From the NCBI RefSeq assembly GCF_004358105.1, contig NZ_SMYL01000003.1, positions 1 to 64,000 of the forward strand: a stretch of DNA of 64,000 nt. The letters run 5' to 3'. Under the pieces are notes generated by a model. That model did no database searches. It was not told where the DNA came from and saw only the letters and a program-made list of their open reading frames with translations. The position numbers and the translations under genes were made by a program. Positions 29,505 through 38,375 of this stretch are shown in pieces; the first letter of the stretch is position 1; every line of letters begins with the position of its first letter. This DNA is from Sapientia aquatica (lineage in GTDB: Bacteria > Pseudomonadota > Gammaproteobacteria > Burkholderiales > Burkholderiaceae_D).

Positions 29505-29807
29505 TTATTGTTCATCGTACCTAACAACGAAAAGGCCATATTTTGTTTCCAATTCCTCAGCGAGCGAGTCCGCCATAATTAATGAACTTAACACTACTGG
29601 CTCGAACCCAAGTACATTGTGGTCGCTAACAAATGATTCAACCTTCAATGCACCATCGAATTCATCGATTTGGTTCTCAATGTCAAACAATTTAACAGTT
29701 TCCCCTATGCGCGGAATTTCATTGAAATCAAGAAGTCCCGTGACGTAACCATACGTACTAGTCGTGGAACAAAATATGCTGAAATCAATATCGGTAGTTG
29801 TCAACAA
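29505..29807 (-). pseudogene. first copy of a duplicated cassette gene, start region broken by an IS3-family insertion
   Basis: From its fifth codon on, the 100-residue frame is almost identical to the gene at 34359 (IDFSIFCSTTSTYGYVTG onward; one visible change, D for E near the end). Insertion of the element at 29792-31448 separated the original ATG and first codons, which now lie beyond the element near 31460. The frame can still be read from an element-derived start (MLTTTDIDFS), so a slightly altered protein could be made. The acidic, small, soluble character fits an immunity protein; this is an inference. Confidence 0.75.
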
Positions 29808-29822
29808 AGATGTCGCGTCAAG

Positions 29823-30854
29823 TCATGCTGCTTGCAATAGTGCCTCTGTCTGATTTCGTTCCGGGTTCAGCCAAACCTCGTCCTTCAATTCCCAGTTCCG
29901 TGTCGCACCTGACCAGCGCTCCGGATGCCGCTGTTTCGCTGATTCATAGATCTCCTCACGTTGTCGCAAGATCGCCGCATCATGACCATCGTGTCGCTGT
30001 GCGGGTGTGACGAATTTCAGAGCGCTGTGTTTGTGCTGGTGGTTGTACCACTGTACAAATTTCATTGTCCAATCCCGCGCTTCTTCTATCGTGGCGAACC
30101 CCTTGCCAGGATAGTCAGGTCGATACTTGCAGGTCCGGAACAGCGACTCCGGGTAGGCATTGTCGTTGCTCACACGAGGTCTACTGAACGACGGCATGAT
30201 ACCGAGCCGTTCCAACGTCGCCAGCATCGTCGCACCCTTCATTGCGCTGCCATTATCAGAGTGCAGTACCACCTCGCGTCCGGCCAAACCTTCTGCCAGA
30301 CTGGCACGACGCAACAACAGTGATGCCAGTTCTGCTGACTCAGTGACATGAACCTCATGCCCGACGATCTTGCGACTATAAATGTCGAGGACCATATACC
30401 AGTAAAAATACAGGCCCTTCACGCCGGCCGGCATCCAGGTAATATCCCACGCCCACAATCGGTTTGGCTCGGTCGCACAGTGGCTCGTCACAACCCTTGT
30501 ACTCGGTTTGCTTGCACGTCCCCGGTGATGCTGTTGCTGCTCGGCTTTCAATATCCGGTAGATGGTCGACTCCGACGCCAAATACTCACCTCGGTCCGCC
30601 AGCGTCGGTACCATCTGGCTCGGCGGGCTGCTGGCAAATTCAGCACTATTGGCCACAACCAGAATCTGCTGCCGCTCCTCGTTGCTCAGCTTGTTAGCCG
30701 GTGCCGCACGTTGACATCCTTTGCGTCCATCCACGATTCCATGACCACCTTCACGCGTCCAGCGCTGATAGCTGCGCAGGCTGATGTCGAGCATGGCACA
30801 GGCCGCCGCGCGCCGACAACCACTGCCAACGGCGTCTTCAATCAATTCAATCAC
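29823..30854 (-). CDS. IS3-family transposase OrfB (DDE integrase core)
   Basis: The 343-residue protein has an N-terminal helical domain and an rve-type DDE core. The catalytic residues are Asp in WAWDITWMP, Asp in LHSDNGSAMKG and Glu in NAYPESLFRTCKY, with the IS3 spacing between the second Asp and the Glu. A C-terminal YNHQHKHSAL motif follows. The end of orfA overlaps the region just upstream (24-base gap), so a fused OrfAB made by frameshifting is possible, but no slippery site was confirmed. All motifs are intact, so it may be active. Confidence 0.92.
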   Translation of the reverse strand: MIELIEDAVGSGCRRAAACAMLDISLRSYQRWTREGGHGIVDGRKGCQRAAPANKLSNEERQQILVVANSAEFASSPPSQMVPTLADRGEYLASESTIYRILKAEQQQHHRGRASKPSTRVVTSHCATEPNRLWAWDITWMPAGVKGLYFYWYMVLDIYSRKIVGHEVHVTESAELASLLLRRASLAEGLAGREVVLHSDNGSAMKGATMLATLERLGIMPSFSRPRVSNDNAYPESLFRTCKYRPDYPGKGFATIEEARDWTMKFVQWYNHQHKHSALKFVTPAQRHDGHDAAILRQREEIYESAKQRHPERWSGATRNWELKDEVWLNPERNQTEALLQAA

Positions 30855-30877
30855 ATGCTGGCGATCCAGGGTCCCGA

Positions 30878-31399
30878 TTAGTCTTCCTCGGGATCCCCCC
30901 AGATCGCCTGGGCTTTTTTTCTGAGAATAATCAGTGCAGCCGCTTCGGCCAGTGCTTTCTCCTTGCGCTGTAGCTCCTTCTTCAACTGCTTGATCTCTTT
31001 GCGGTCGCTTTTACTCTGATCGCGTTGCTCACGATTGCGCTCAACCGATGAGGCATTCGCTTCCTGGCAAGCTGTGCGCCATTGCGCAATCTGTTCAACG
31101 AACAATCCCTTGCTGCGACAATATTGCGCCAACTGCGCCTCGTTCAGGTGGGCTGTTTCCAGCACCACGCTAAACTTGTCGTTCGAGGACCATTCCTCGG
31201 CATTTTTTCCATTTCCTGGCACCGGCACTCCCTGCGATTTTAAATTTCGTCGCCAAGTATAGAGCGTTTGTTCCGTTATGCCGTTCTCACGGGCCAATAC
31301 TGAAACTGATTTATTCATCGGCGGCATCATCTGCTTAAGGATGGCCTCCTTGCGTTCTGCTGGATAGCGGTTCACTGCATGTCTTTGCTCCGCCCCCAA
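30878..31399 (-). CDS. IS3-family transposase OrfA
   Basis: The 173-residue product has an N-terminal helix-turn-helix (SVLARENGITEQTLYTWRRNL in outline) and a C-terminal charged coiled coil (KEIKQLKKELQRKEKALAEA) typical of IS3 OrfA leucine-zipper regions. It binds the element ends and dimerises. It is the first gene of the element. Confidence 0.9.
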   Translation of the reverse strand: MGAEQRHAVNRYPAERKEAILKQMMPPMNKSVSVLARENGITEQTLYTWRRNLKSQGVPVPGNGKNAEEWSSNDKFSVVLETAHLNEAQLAQYCRSKGLFVEQIAQWRTACQEANASSVERNREQRDQSKSDRKEIKQLKKELQRKEKALAEAAALIILRKKAQAIWGDPEED

Positions 31400-31520
31400 T
31401 ACGGTTGATGTTAATTAATTGACGCGACATCTATCCTGACATAGGGGGATATTAATCTTCATTAATTCGCGTTTTGAAGCGTAAAAAATTTGACCGCTTT
31501 GTGCCGAAAGCGCGCATTGA

Positions 31521-31919
31521 TTATGGCCCGGTTAACACTACAGTGCATGTGCATTGAGTTAGCAATTTCAATTCGTTGAAGTAAAGATCAATGTCTTCGC
31601 GACGTGAAACTGGATCGAAAAAACCATAATCATTGTGGCCGTCAATGAGTATTTCAAATGGACCTTTTATGGATTCAATACTCTCAAAGACAACTAATTC
31701 CCCGTTTTTCCAAATCGTATATTTTGACTTTAAGGTTTTTAACTTGTCAGCAACTAGCGTAGAACTATCCGTCATATGAAATTGACTCATTGCAATAGCC
31801 GACTTCTCACCACATTCATTTCCAAGGGGGGCTCCATTTTCAGGCGTCGCGGAATCCTCCATGAACAAGTAACCACCAAGTATCAGCGCGCAGCTAAATA
31901 AACCAATTAATATTTTCAT
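31521..31919 (-). CDS. small secreted or membrane-anchored protein, cassette gene
   Basis: The 132-residue protein has one N-terminal hydrophobic segment (about 3-20). Three Cys occur later (GNECGEK, TQCTC). No family is recognised. It lies alone between cores 31501 and 31958, and its 5' spacer core carries the complete IS1182-family element. Confidence 0.55.
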   Translation of the reverse strand: MKILIGLFSCALILGGYLFMEDSATPENGAPLGNECGEKSAIAMSQFHMTDSSTLVADKLKTLKSKYTIWKNGELVVFESIESIKGPFEILIDGHNDYGFFDPVSRREDIDLYFNELKLLTQCTCTVVLTGP

Positions 31920-31962
31920 ATAACTTCAAATAGGTTTTTGATGCGAACGTCTCCATTGTGCC

Positions 31963-33706
31963 GAGGCCGTGTAAAAACAAGAATTCCCGCTGTAAGTAAA
32001 TTATTAGCGTTCAAACTGACTTGTAAAGCAGCTCAAGAAGCGTCAGTTTAATCCGAAATATTCCTGTTGAGCATCTCGTTTTTTGAGTGCAAGGCGTAAA
32101 ACAGTTTAAATCGCGTTTAAATTAGGCTGGATTGTGCTAAAAAAGCCCACCTCACTTCACCATCGCCTGCATTAATGGAATAATCCCGAGGATTTTTATC
32201 ATGCGTTTCATATTGTAGGCCAGCACATGCAAACTCATTTCGGTGGCGACGTGTTTCAGCGTTCGCATCAGGAAGTGTTGCGTCCCCATCCAGAATTTAA
32301 TCGTGCCGAAAGTGTGCTCAACTGTTTCGCGGCGAATGCGCATTGCTTGCGGAAAGTGATCTAAGCGGCGCTGCATGTCGTCTAATACCGCTTCGTTTTC
32401 CCAACGTGTAACGCGTCGCTCAGAGCCTGGGGTGCATTGACTCTTCAATGGACAATTCTTGCATCCAGACGTCCAATAACGATGTTGCATTTCACCGCGC
32501 TCTTGGTAACTGGTGCGTCGCGTAAGTAGCTGATCAGCTGGGCAACGATAAACATCGTTGGCCGCATCGTAAATAAAATCATCTTTACCAAACCGTCCTT
32601 CCGCTGTGGCGGTGGAGGTCACGCTTTTGGCGACAATCGCTTTGATGTTGGCTTGGTCACACGCTAGTATTTCGGTGTTCTTGTAATAGCCTCGATCACC
32701 GATGGCGGTGAGTTGTTCGACGCCCATGGCGTCGCGTGCCTGGGTCGCCATGTTGCACAATTGATCGCGGTCATTGCCGTCGGTGGTGACCTCGTGCGCG
32801 ACAATTAAATGATGTTTGGTGTCGACCGCGGTTTGCACGTTATAACCGACGATACCACTGCCACGAGTGCGCATGGAACGTGCATCAGGATCGGTTTGGG
32901 ATAGTTGATGATCCGGTGCTTCGTCGAGCTGCTCTTTGATGGTGGCGAGCTGTTTCATTTGCGTTTGTAGCTTGACGATCTTCTGTTGGAGTCGCTCCGT
33001 GCGTGCTTGTTTGATCTCTGGTTCGTGACGATCAGCCGTGTCTAATTCGGTCAAGTATTGGTTAATGCTGGATTCAATTTCCTTCATCCGGTGTTCTACT
33101 TTACCCTTGGTAAAATTCTTATCGCGGTTATTCACGGCTTTGAATTTACTGCCATCTATCGTCACGAGGGACTCAGCAAATAAGTCGAGCTTCTGGCATA
33201 GCGCCACGAATTGGCGACAGACATTTCGAATCGAGGTGCCATTGTCTTTGCGGAAGTTAGCGATGGTTTTAAAGTCGGGTGTTAGGCGACCAGTGAGCCA
33301 CATCAATTCGATATTGCGTTGAGCTTCGCGTTCGAGGCGGCGACTGGATTGAATGCGGTTTAGGTAGCCATAGACGTAGAGTTTGAGTAGAACCACCGGA
33401 TGGTAGGACGGGCGTCCTGTGACAGCGGGAGTTACGCCTTCAAATCCGAGTGCTTGTAGGTCAAGATTATCGATAAACACATCGACCACGCGTACCGGAT
33501 TCTCTTCGGTCACATAATCATCCAACACCTCTGGCAGCAATGTGCTTTGTGTGCGGTGCTCTCCTTGGATAAATCGCTTCATCAACGCTCCTTAACGTGG
33601 ATTCGACTTTTTATATAACGTATGAGAGATAGTTCTGTTTACATCGTTATGTGATTTTTTGAAATTATTTTTGATGGCGCACAAGACTGCGTTTTTACAC
33701 AACCTC
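31963..33706 (-). mobile_element. complete IS1182-family insertion sequence, copy A
   Basis: The 1744-bp element has inverted ends (GAGGCCGTGTAAAAAC against GAGGTTGTGTAAAAAC). It is flanked by TGCC on both sides (31959-31962 and 33707-33710). The restored target is GTGCCGAATTCTGCC, a normal cassette spacer core. One transposase gene lies inside. Confidence 0.9.
32152..33585 (-). CDS. IS1182-family transposase, copy A
   Basis: The 477-residue protein is a DDE transposase of the IS1182 group: N-terminal MKRFIQGEHRTQSTLLPE, then GRPSYHPVVLLKLYVYGYL, the FRKDNG motif, DGSKFKAVN with the first catalytic Asp, IGDRGYYKNTEI, and a C-terminal REAVEHTFGTIKFWMG-like stretch (here RRETVEHTFG). The frame is intact and of full length. 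A homologue lies at 47375. Confidence 0.92.
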   Translation of the reverse strand: MMKRFIQGEHRTQSTLLPEVLDDYVTEENPVRVVDVFIDNLDLQALGFEGVTPAVTGRPSYHPVVLLKLYVYGYLNRIQSSRRLEREAQRNIELMWLTGRLTPDFKTIANFRKDNGTSIRNVCRQFVALCQKLDLFAESLVTIDGSKFKAVNNRDKNFTKGKVEHRMKEIESSINQYLTELDTADRHEPEIKQARTERLQQKIVKLQTQMKQLATIKEQLDEAPDHQLSQTDPDARSMRTRGSGIVGYNVQTAVDTKHHLIVAHEVTTDGNDRDQLCNMATQARDAMGVEQLTAIGDRGYYKNTEILACDQANIKAIVAKSVTSTATAEGRFGKDDFIYDAANDVYRCPADQLLTRRTSYQERGEMQHRYWTSGCKNCPLKSQCTPGSERRVTRWENEAVLDDMQRRLDHFPQAMRIRRETVEHTFGTIKFWMGTQHFLMRTLKHVATEMSLHVLAYNMKRMIKILGIIPLMQAMVK

Positions 33707-33720
33707 TGCCGAATTCTGCC

Positions 33721-34302
33721 TTAAGAAGTCATTCTATTGTATTTAATTCGTCGAATAATAAACATCAAGTAGCCAACGACAATGCACTGGCAAACGGAAA
33801 CCGCAGAAATCAGTAGCCAATTACCAACCGCGTTGCCTAATGCAGGCCCAAGTAAAGTCTTTGCATTTAGAATGAATTGATTAGAACCCGAATTGGTCGC
33901 GTTTGAGCCGAAATCTAGAATCAAGCCAAGTGGCAATATTGAAGGAAGATACGCAATTCCCCAAATCATCTCCGACCCTTGAGTATTTGTAACGTCACCA
34001 AGGGAATGAACCGCCGAAAGAAAACATATTAGGATTGAAAAATCAATGGCAATCCATAACAACCCAAGGCGAATATATGCACCTTTTGATATTTCACCCC
34101 AGGCAGCAATATTCCAAAGAATCCAGCTAAAAAAATAGTAGAAACATAGAAGAGCGGAAGGGAATGATGGCACAAGAAAACTTGCAACGGCCAAAAATAG
34201 CCCAAACACAGTCCATTCCCATGCAAATCGTGGAGCCGAGGGCATCGCCGCAACATTTTGAAGTGTATTTTCCCAGCAATGTCTGACGTTGTTTCTCTTC
34301 AT
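33721..34302 (-). CDS. membrane protein of unknown function, cassette gene
   Basis: The 193-residue protein has four or five hydrophobic segments, about residues 30-65, 72-95, 110-130 and 155-180. No family is recognised. It lies between the core split by IS1182 copy A and the core at 34343. Confidence 0.6.
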   Translation of the reverse strand: MKRNNVRHCWENTLQNVAAMPSAPRFAWEWTVFGLFLAVASFLVPSFPSALLCFYYFFSWILWNIAAWGEISKGAYIRLGLLWIAIDFSILICFLSAVHSLGDVTNTQGSEMIWGIAYLPSILPLGLILDFGSNATNSGSNQFILNAKTLLGPALGNAVGNWLLISAVSVCQCIVVGYLMFIIRRIKYNRMTS

Positions 34303-34358
34303 GTATTTAGGTTTTTTGAGTAATGAAACGATCGACTGCTATGTGCCGCAAGCGCCCA

Positions 34359-34655
34359 TTATTGTTCTTCGTACCTAACAACGAAAAGGCCATATTTTGT
34401 TTCCAATTCCTCAGCGAGCGAGTCCGCCATAATTAATGAACTTAACACTACTGGCTCGAACCCAAGTACATTGTGGTCGCTAACAAATGATTCAACCTTC
34501 AATGCACCATCGAATTCATCGATTTGGTTCTCAATGTCAAACAATTTAACAGTTTCCCCTATGCGCGGAATTTCATTGAAATCAAGAAGTCCCGTGACGT
34601 AACCATACGTACTAGTCGTGGAACAAAATATGCTGAAATCAATATTAATCTTCAT
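34359..34655 (-). CDS. second, intact copy of the duplicated cassette gene
   Basis: The 98-residue acidic protein (MKINIDFSIF at the start, VVRYEEQ at the end) is near-identical to the gene at 29505. Identity extends through the flanks from GTGCCG at 34343 to GTGCCG at 34694 and stops there, defining a 351-bp unit. No domain is recognised; size and composition resemble small immunity proteins. The start ATG is followed by the sequence that serves as target of the IS3 element in the other copy. Confidence 0.75.
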   Translation of the reverse strand: MKINIDFSIFCSTTSTYGYVTGLLDFNEIPRIGETVKLFDIENQIDEFDGALKVESFVSDHNVLGFEPVVLSSLIMADSLAEELETKYGLFVVRYEEQ

Positions 34656-34709
34656 TAATTCGCGTTTTGAAGCGTAAAAAATTTGACCGCTTTGTGCCGC
34701 GTGCCGTCT

Positions 34710-35024
34710 TTACTCATCTTCGTAAAACACAAAAATCCGCGATGATTTTTCTGACATCCTGACGCCATCGACGACTAAATTTTTGCTTTCAGCGGCAAGG
34801 GGATAAAACTCCTTTTGACCACCTTTTCCATAAACGGACTCTTGCAATAAGGATTTTGCGAAATCATACATTGCTTGCCGCGTGGAAAAGCTCAATTGAA
34901 TATCACGATTTTCGATATTAACGTCAGCGTTTAAAAAATGACGACTATCATTTTGTACGTCCGAAGAGCTTACTTCTTCTCCTGTTGGAGTGACCACCAC
35001 TACAGACGGCAATTTATTTGTCAT
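34710..35024 (-). CDS. small soluble protein of unknown function, cassette gene
   Basis: The 104-residue protein has MTNKLPSVVVVTPTGEEV at the start and ends in SSRIFVFYEDE. The central part (FAKSLLQESVYGKGGQKEFYPL in outline) appears well structured. ATG 35024 is chosen, since the longer frame would run into the core at 35053. The family is not known to me; an immunity role is possible. Confidence 0.55.
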   Translation of the reverse strand: MTNKLPSVVVVTPTGEEVSSSDVQNDSRHFLNADVNIENRDIQLSFSTRQAMYDFAKSLLQESVYGKGGQKEFYPLAAESKNLVVDGVRMSEKSSRIFVFYEDE

Positions 35025-35084
35025 TTTTGATCCATTGCAATTTGTCCGGATTGTGCCGCAACGAGCCAATCAGATTCTTCGTCA

Positions 35085-35495
35085 TCATTTGGGTATCGTT
35101 GACATTAAATGCCGTCTATTCATTCTTTTGAAGAGCTCAATTGATTCAAGATCATTTGATTTGGTTGCAATATCAATTGGACTAGCGCCAAAACCATTCT
35201 TAATTCCGGGATTAGCTCCGCGCGACAACAGCACTCTAATTGCGGCGTGGTTTCTTTTTATAGTGGCCCAGTGCAAAGCAGTAAAACCATCTTCCCCCTT
35301 CGCATCTACCGCAGCTCCGTTATCAATCAGAACTTGAACTGCTGGAATATCATTTGTTACGACAGCGATTTGAAGTGGAAAGTCACCGCACCAATTCTTT
35401 TGATTAACATCAATTAGATTAGTATCTTCAAAATTTTTATCATGGAAGCTTGATCGATCTTGAATTCTAGCTAGGACAGATTGAAGTTCATCCAT
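35085..35495 (-). CDS. ankyrin-repeat protein, cassette gene
   Basis: The 136-residue protein holds three ankyrin repeats (about 30-62, 63-96, 97-125), with DGFTALHWATIKRNHAAIRVLLSRGANP as the clearest in outline. Ankyrin proteins bind other proteins, and short ones often occur among toxin-immunity genes. It lies alone between cores 35053 and 35536. Confidence 0.85.
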   Translation of the reverse strand: MDELQSVLARIQDRSSFHDKNFEDTNLIDVNQKNWCGDFPLQIAVVTNDIPAVQVLIDNGAAVDAKGEDGFTALHWATIKRNHAAIRVLLSRGANPGIKNGFGASPIDIATKSNDLESIELFKRMNRRHLMSTIPK

Positions 35496-35567
35496 TTTTC
35501 AAAACCTTTTCATATTCAAGTCGATCGTCGTCTTTGTGCCGCGAACTGCCTTTACCTGTTAAGTCGC

Positions 35568-35978
35568 TCATGTCCTAGCAATTTGCGCGTGTGCCCATTC
35601 AATGGCGTCAACGCCCAAATAGGACTTACCTTCCTGCGGGTCGACCAGCACACCACCGCTCAGCAACGTCAGGACGCTAGCTGCGGAAAGTGCGGAGACC
35701 AGCTCAAGTGGTCGTGAACCAATCGCAAACATTACTGTGAAGTTGATATTCTCATTTAGCTTCATTTTTTTTGCTAAATCCGCAGTCACGGGGCCTGCGT
35801 AGTATTCGAAGCCAGCCATTTCTCCACGAACAGGCGCGGGTAGGAATCCCTTGAAAGCCTCTACGTCGAAATCAGAATCAAGCTCAACCGGGAACCCGGC
35901 TTTGACTATCGCTTCACCCCAATCAATCGGAGTTGGCATTTCTTGTCTCGAAAGGTACACATTCAAGTCATAGGACAT
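35568..35978 (-). CDS. protein of unknown function, cassette gene
   Basis: The 136-residue protein starts MSYDLNVYLSRQEMP and has a hydrophobic C-terminal half (SALSAASVLTLLSGGVLVDPQ) that could be a buried core rather than a membrane span. No family is recognised with confidence. The ATG at 35978 is the first in the cassette between cores 35536 and 36131. Confidence 0.6.
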   Translation of the reverse strand: MSYDLNVYLSRQEMPTPIDWGEAIVKAGFPVELDSDFDVEAFKGFLPAPVRGEMAGFEYYAGPVTADLAKKMKLNENINFTVMFAIGSRPLELVSALSAASVLTLLSGGVLVDPQEGKSYLGVDAIEWAHAQIART

Positions 35979-36177
35979 AAAAAACTTTCCAATTTGGTAG
36001 GAGGTAACATTCTAAAAACAATTTACTAGTGTCTCGTATGCGACGGCTTTTCCAATCAGGATTGGCTTCCTAACACCAAGCTAAATGCGTCAAATTTCTT
36101 ATTCTTTGCCAAGGGGCGACTGTCTGCAACGTGCCGCGTCTTGCCAGCCAAGTCGTTAGCCGAAATTAAAGCACATA

Positions 36178-36513
36178 TTAATGACACGGGAAAAATCTAC
36201 GCAAAAATTCCAATGCCTGATCTTTCGTGGGAACATCGTTCATTAGTATTGGCTGCCTCATGAACGACTCACTTGCAAATGCCTTTGCAATTGCTTGAAC
36301 CTTTTCCTTTGCCGTGCCAGACAGACAAATATTCTGAGATGAATCCACCAATGTATAACCGTAGATCGTCCCTTCAATTATGCCCGCCATTTCTGCGTAC
36401 GCGCCCATTTCACGTTTGCCGCGTTCATATTCCGACTGGCATTGAACTTCACCAGCCAAAGCTGGCAATGCAAATAACGCGAGGATTAGGCAAATATATG
36501 GGCCTATTTTCAT
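36178..36513 (-). CDS. small secreted protein resembling Rap1a/Tai-type immunity proteins
   Basis: The 111-residue protein has a signal peptide (ICLILALFALPALA) and then a helical domain with GIIEGTIYGY, ICLSGTAKEKVQAIAKAF and a terminal FFPC. This is the pattern of Rap1a/Tai periplasmic immunity proteins that guard against type VI effectors. The Cys pair may form a disulfide. The match is by eye only. ATG 36513 or 36519 are both possible; a GGATGG precedes the former. Confidence 0.5.
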   Translation of the reverse strand: MKIGPYICLILALFALPALAGEVQCQSEYERGKREMGAYAEMAGIIEGTIYGYTLVDSSQNICLSGTAKEKVQAIAKAFASESFMRQPILMNDVPTKDQALEFLRRFFPCH

Positions 36514-36583
36514 ATCCATCCCTTAATTTGAGGAAACTCCAATATGTCCGGATTGTGCCGGTTAGCGACAGCCGTGATTAATG

Positions 36584-37006
36584 CTAATCGGTAACTAGTT
36601 GAACGTGTATCCAGACATTTCCTTTCTTATAGGACTCAATTGAATTGTCCCCTCCCCAGATTGGATATGGGTGTGGAATATAAACTTCCTCGGGACCGAG
36701 CAGACCGAGCTTCGACTGTAATTCCACGGCCCGCTCGAAATGCAGGGTTTCGAATGCCGCATTTGGATTGCCACTGAAAAGATCAATTAGTGCCTGCATC
36801 GAAAATGCGTTTAAGGGAATAACCTTAAATGGAACTAAAAGCGCAAGCGCAATTTGGTTTGTCTGCTTATCGCGCATAAACAAATCACCAAACGATGTAT
36901 ATGCGACTACTTCAACCTCGCGGGCGAAAGCTGTGCCAAATTTCCCCAACTCTGATTTAGATTTTGGTGAAGGTAGAAAATGAATCAGTTTTTCAATTTC
37001 GAACAT
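36584..37006 (-). CDS. DUF1851 / Tdi1 C-terminal-like immunity protein
   Basis: The 140-residue protein has the pattern of the Tdi1-C/DUF1851 domain of type VI immunity proteins: GDLFMRDKQTNQIALALLVP (beta strands), LGPEEVYIPHPYPIWGG, and SIESYKKGNVWIHVQLVT at the end, matching the ALGG-x-E-x(3)-K end of the family. It is cytosolic and probably binds a toxin. It lies between cores 36555 and 37098. Confidence 0.65.
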   Translation of the reverse strand: MFEIEKLIHFLPSPKSKSELGKFGTAFAREVEVVAYTSFGDLFMRDKQTNQIALALLVPFKVIPLNAFSMQALIDLFSGNPNAAFETLHFERAVELQSKLGLLGPEEVYIPHPYPIWGGDNSIESYKKGNVWIHVQLVTD

Positions 37007-37129
37007 TCAATCGCCTTACATTTGATTTAACTGGCAGACCAACTATTTTGTTACTAGGCCTTGTTGATATATGAGTTGAGCGTCTCAACGTCCCCTAGTG
37101 CCGCTATGCACCTTTCGCGACCTTTTCCA

Positions 37130-37519
37130 TTATTTAAATAGTGCATCAATTTCATTTGACATTGCCTCAAGCTGACCTGCTTCGAAAGATAATTTTACCG
37201 TCAATTTTTCGTCGGACTCTAAAGTCCTCAACTTAATAGTAAGGCAAATATGTCCAAGTGCATCAGTGGTTGCAGCGATGTGGACCCGTTGCTCCAAATC
37301 GCACCAAATTTTCGCTGCCTTCCAACCCTCCCATTCTTTTGCCATCTCTCTAAAAAAGTAGGATGGGCTAAGGACCATGTATGTTGACGATTCAGATGTT
37401 CCTGAGAACAAACGAGTTTTGACCGCTACGTCGAAGATAGTTTCTTCCTCTAATCGGGAGGTAACTGTAAAGGTTAAAGTCGAGCCATTGTTAGGAGACT
37501 TAAATTGAACACAAGCCAT
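37130..37519 (-). CDS. DUF6228-family protein
   Basis: The 129-residue protein matches DUF6228: SYFFREMAKEWEGWKAAKIW, then DALGHICLTIKL and a final LSFEAGQLEAMSNEI. Members are common among toxin-immunity clusters, although the biochemical role is unproven. ATG 37519 is used. It is the only gene of its unit. Confidence 0.7.
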   Translation of the reverse strand: MACVQFKSPNNGSTLTFTVTSRLEEETIFDVAVKTRLFSGTSESSTYMVLSPSYFFREMAKEWEGWKAAKIWCDLEQRVHIAATTDALGHICLTIKLRTLESDEKLTVKLSFEAGQLEAMSNEIDALFK

Positions 37520-37665
37520 TTGTTCCAACTTTTAATAATTGAGGCATCTTTGGTGCCCATTCCAAAACAACGAGGAAAATAATATTTGAAAATCTAGCTG
37601 ATCCGCTGCTTCTTGCCGCGAACAGTCCGTCATCTTTCCTGTTGAATCTTAAAATCCGTTCCCTA

Positions 37666-38256
37666 TCAATCAAGCTTCGCTACTAAATTGGTGCGAAACT
37701 CGTAATATAGCTTCTTGTGAAGATCTGATGGGCTAACATAAGCAGCGTCCTTCGAGTCTTCAAGAAAGGGAATTTCGCGATACGATGAATATGGAATTGA
37801 CATGCCTGCATCTTCAATCAACTGCTTAAAATTTGTGAATGTGTTGGCGTTGTATAGTAGGCCAAGAAGAGCCTCTGCTATATTCCGACCCGCAATAGCA
37901 TTGAATTGACCTTCGTTGTCTAGGCAGACGATGGGCGCCTGTAATAAACCTCCCGTTTGAGGGCCACGCCAATAACCGATGTACTCGGAATCTTCGGTCG
38001 CCGCCACAAACGAAATATATTGGCTCACTGCTGCAATGGCTTTGATATTCGCGGCAATATCCGGATCATTCAACTGTTTTTCAGATAGGTAACTTACGTC
38101 AAGCCATGGCACCCAGTCCGTTTTATCACTAAATTCAATTCCCGTCAGCTTTTGAACATTTTCAGAATTAGCTAATAGCAATTCAAGATCTTCTGGCACT
38201 CTATGCCCCATTAGTCTTCGCTCAGAAAAGAGTTTTAGATCAATCGCATTTGACAC
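37666..38256 (-). CDS. SMI1/KNR4 (SUKH)-family protein
   Basis: The 196-residue protein resembles SUKH-superfamily immunity proteins: RVPEDLELLLANSE at the start, EYIGYWRGP in the middle, and APIVCLDNEGQFNAIAGRNIAEALLGLL in outline. The start was set to the GTG at 38256, because AGGAG lies 6 bases before it; the longer TTG frame lacks a ribosome-binding site. It lies between cores 37613 (variant) and 38323. Confidence 0.7.
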   Translation of the reverse strand: MSNAIDLKLFSERRLMGHRVPEDLELLLANSENVQKLTGIEFSDKTDWVPWLDVSYLSEKQLNDPDIAANIKAIAAVSQYISFVAATEDSEYIGYWRGPQTGGLLQAPIVCLDNEGQFNAIAGRNIAEALLGLLYNANTFTNFKQLIEDAGMSIPYSSYREIPFLEDSKDAAYVSPSDLHKKLYYEFRTNLVAKLD

Positions 38257-38375
38257 GTTTCGCTCCTGTGATTTCAATTATAAGGACGGTAAAGATGAGA
38301 CATTTCATTGAACGTCAGCAATGTGCCGCGTCCCGTCTTACGCCAATCTTACTGAATGACCGCTTCCAATCATTT

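Larger units (their letters stand above)
29792..31448 (-). mobile_element. complete IS3-family insertion sequence
   Basis: The element is 1657 bp. Its ends are imperfect inverted repeats sharing TGTCA, then AGATGTCGCGTCAA. The target duplication is ATAT (29788-29791 and 31449-31452), confirmed by the uninterrupted second copy of the target near 34643. It carries orfA and orfB on the minus strand and is visibly more G+C-rich than the array around it. Confidence 0.88.
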
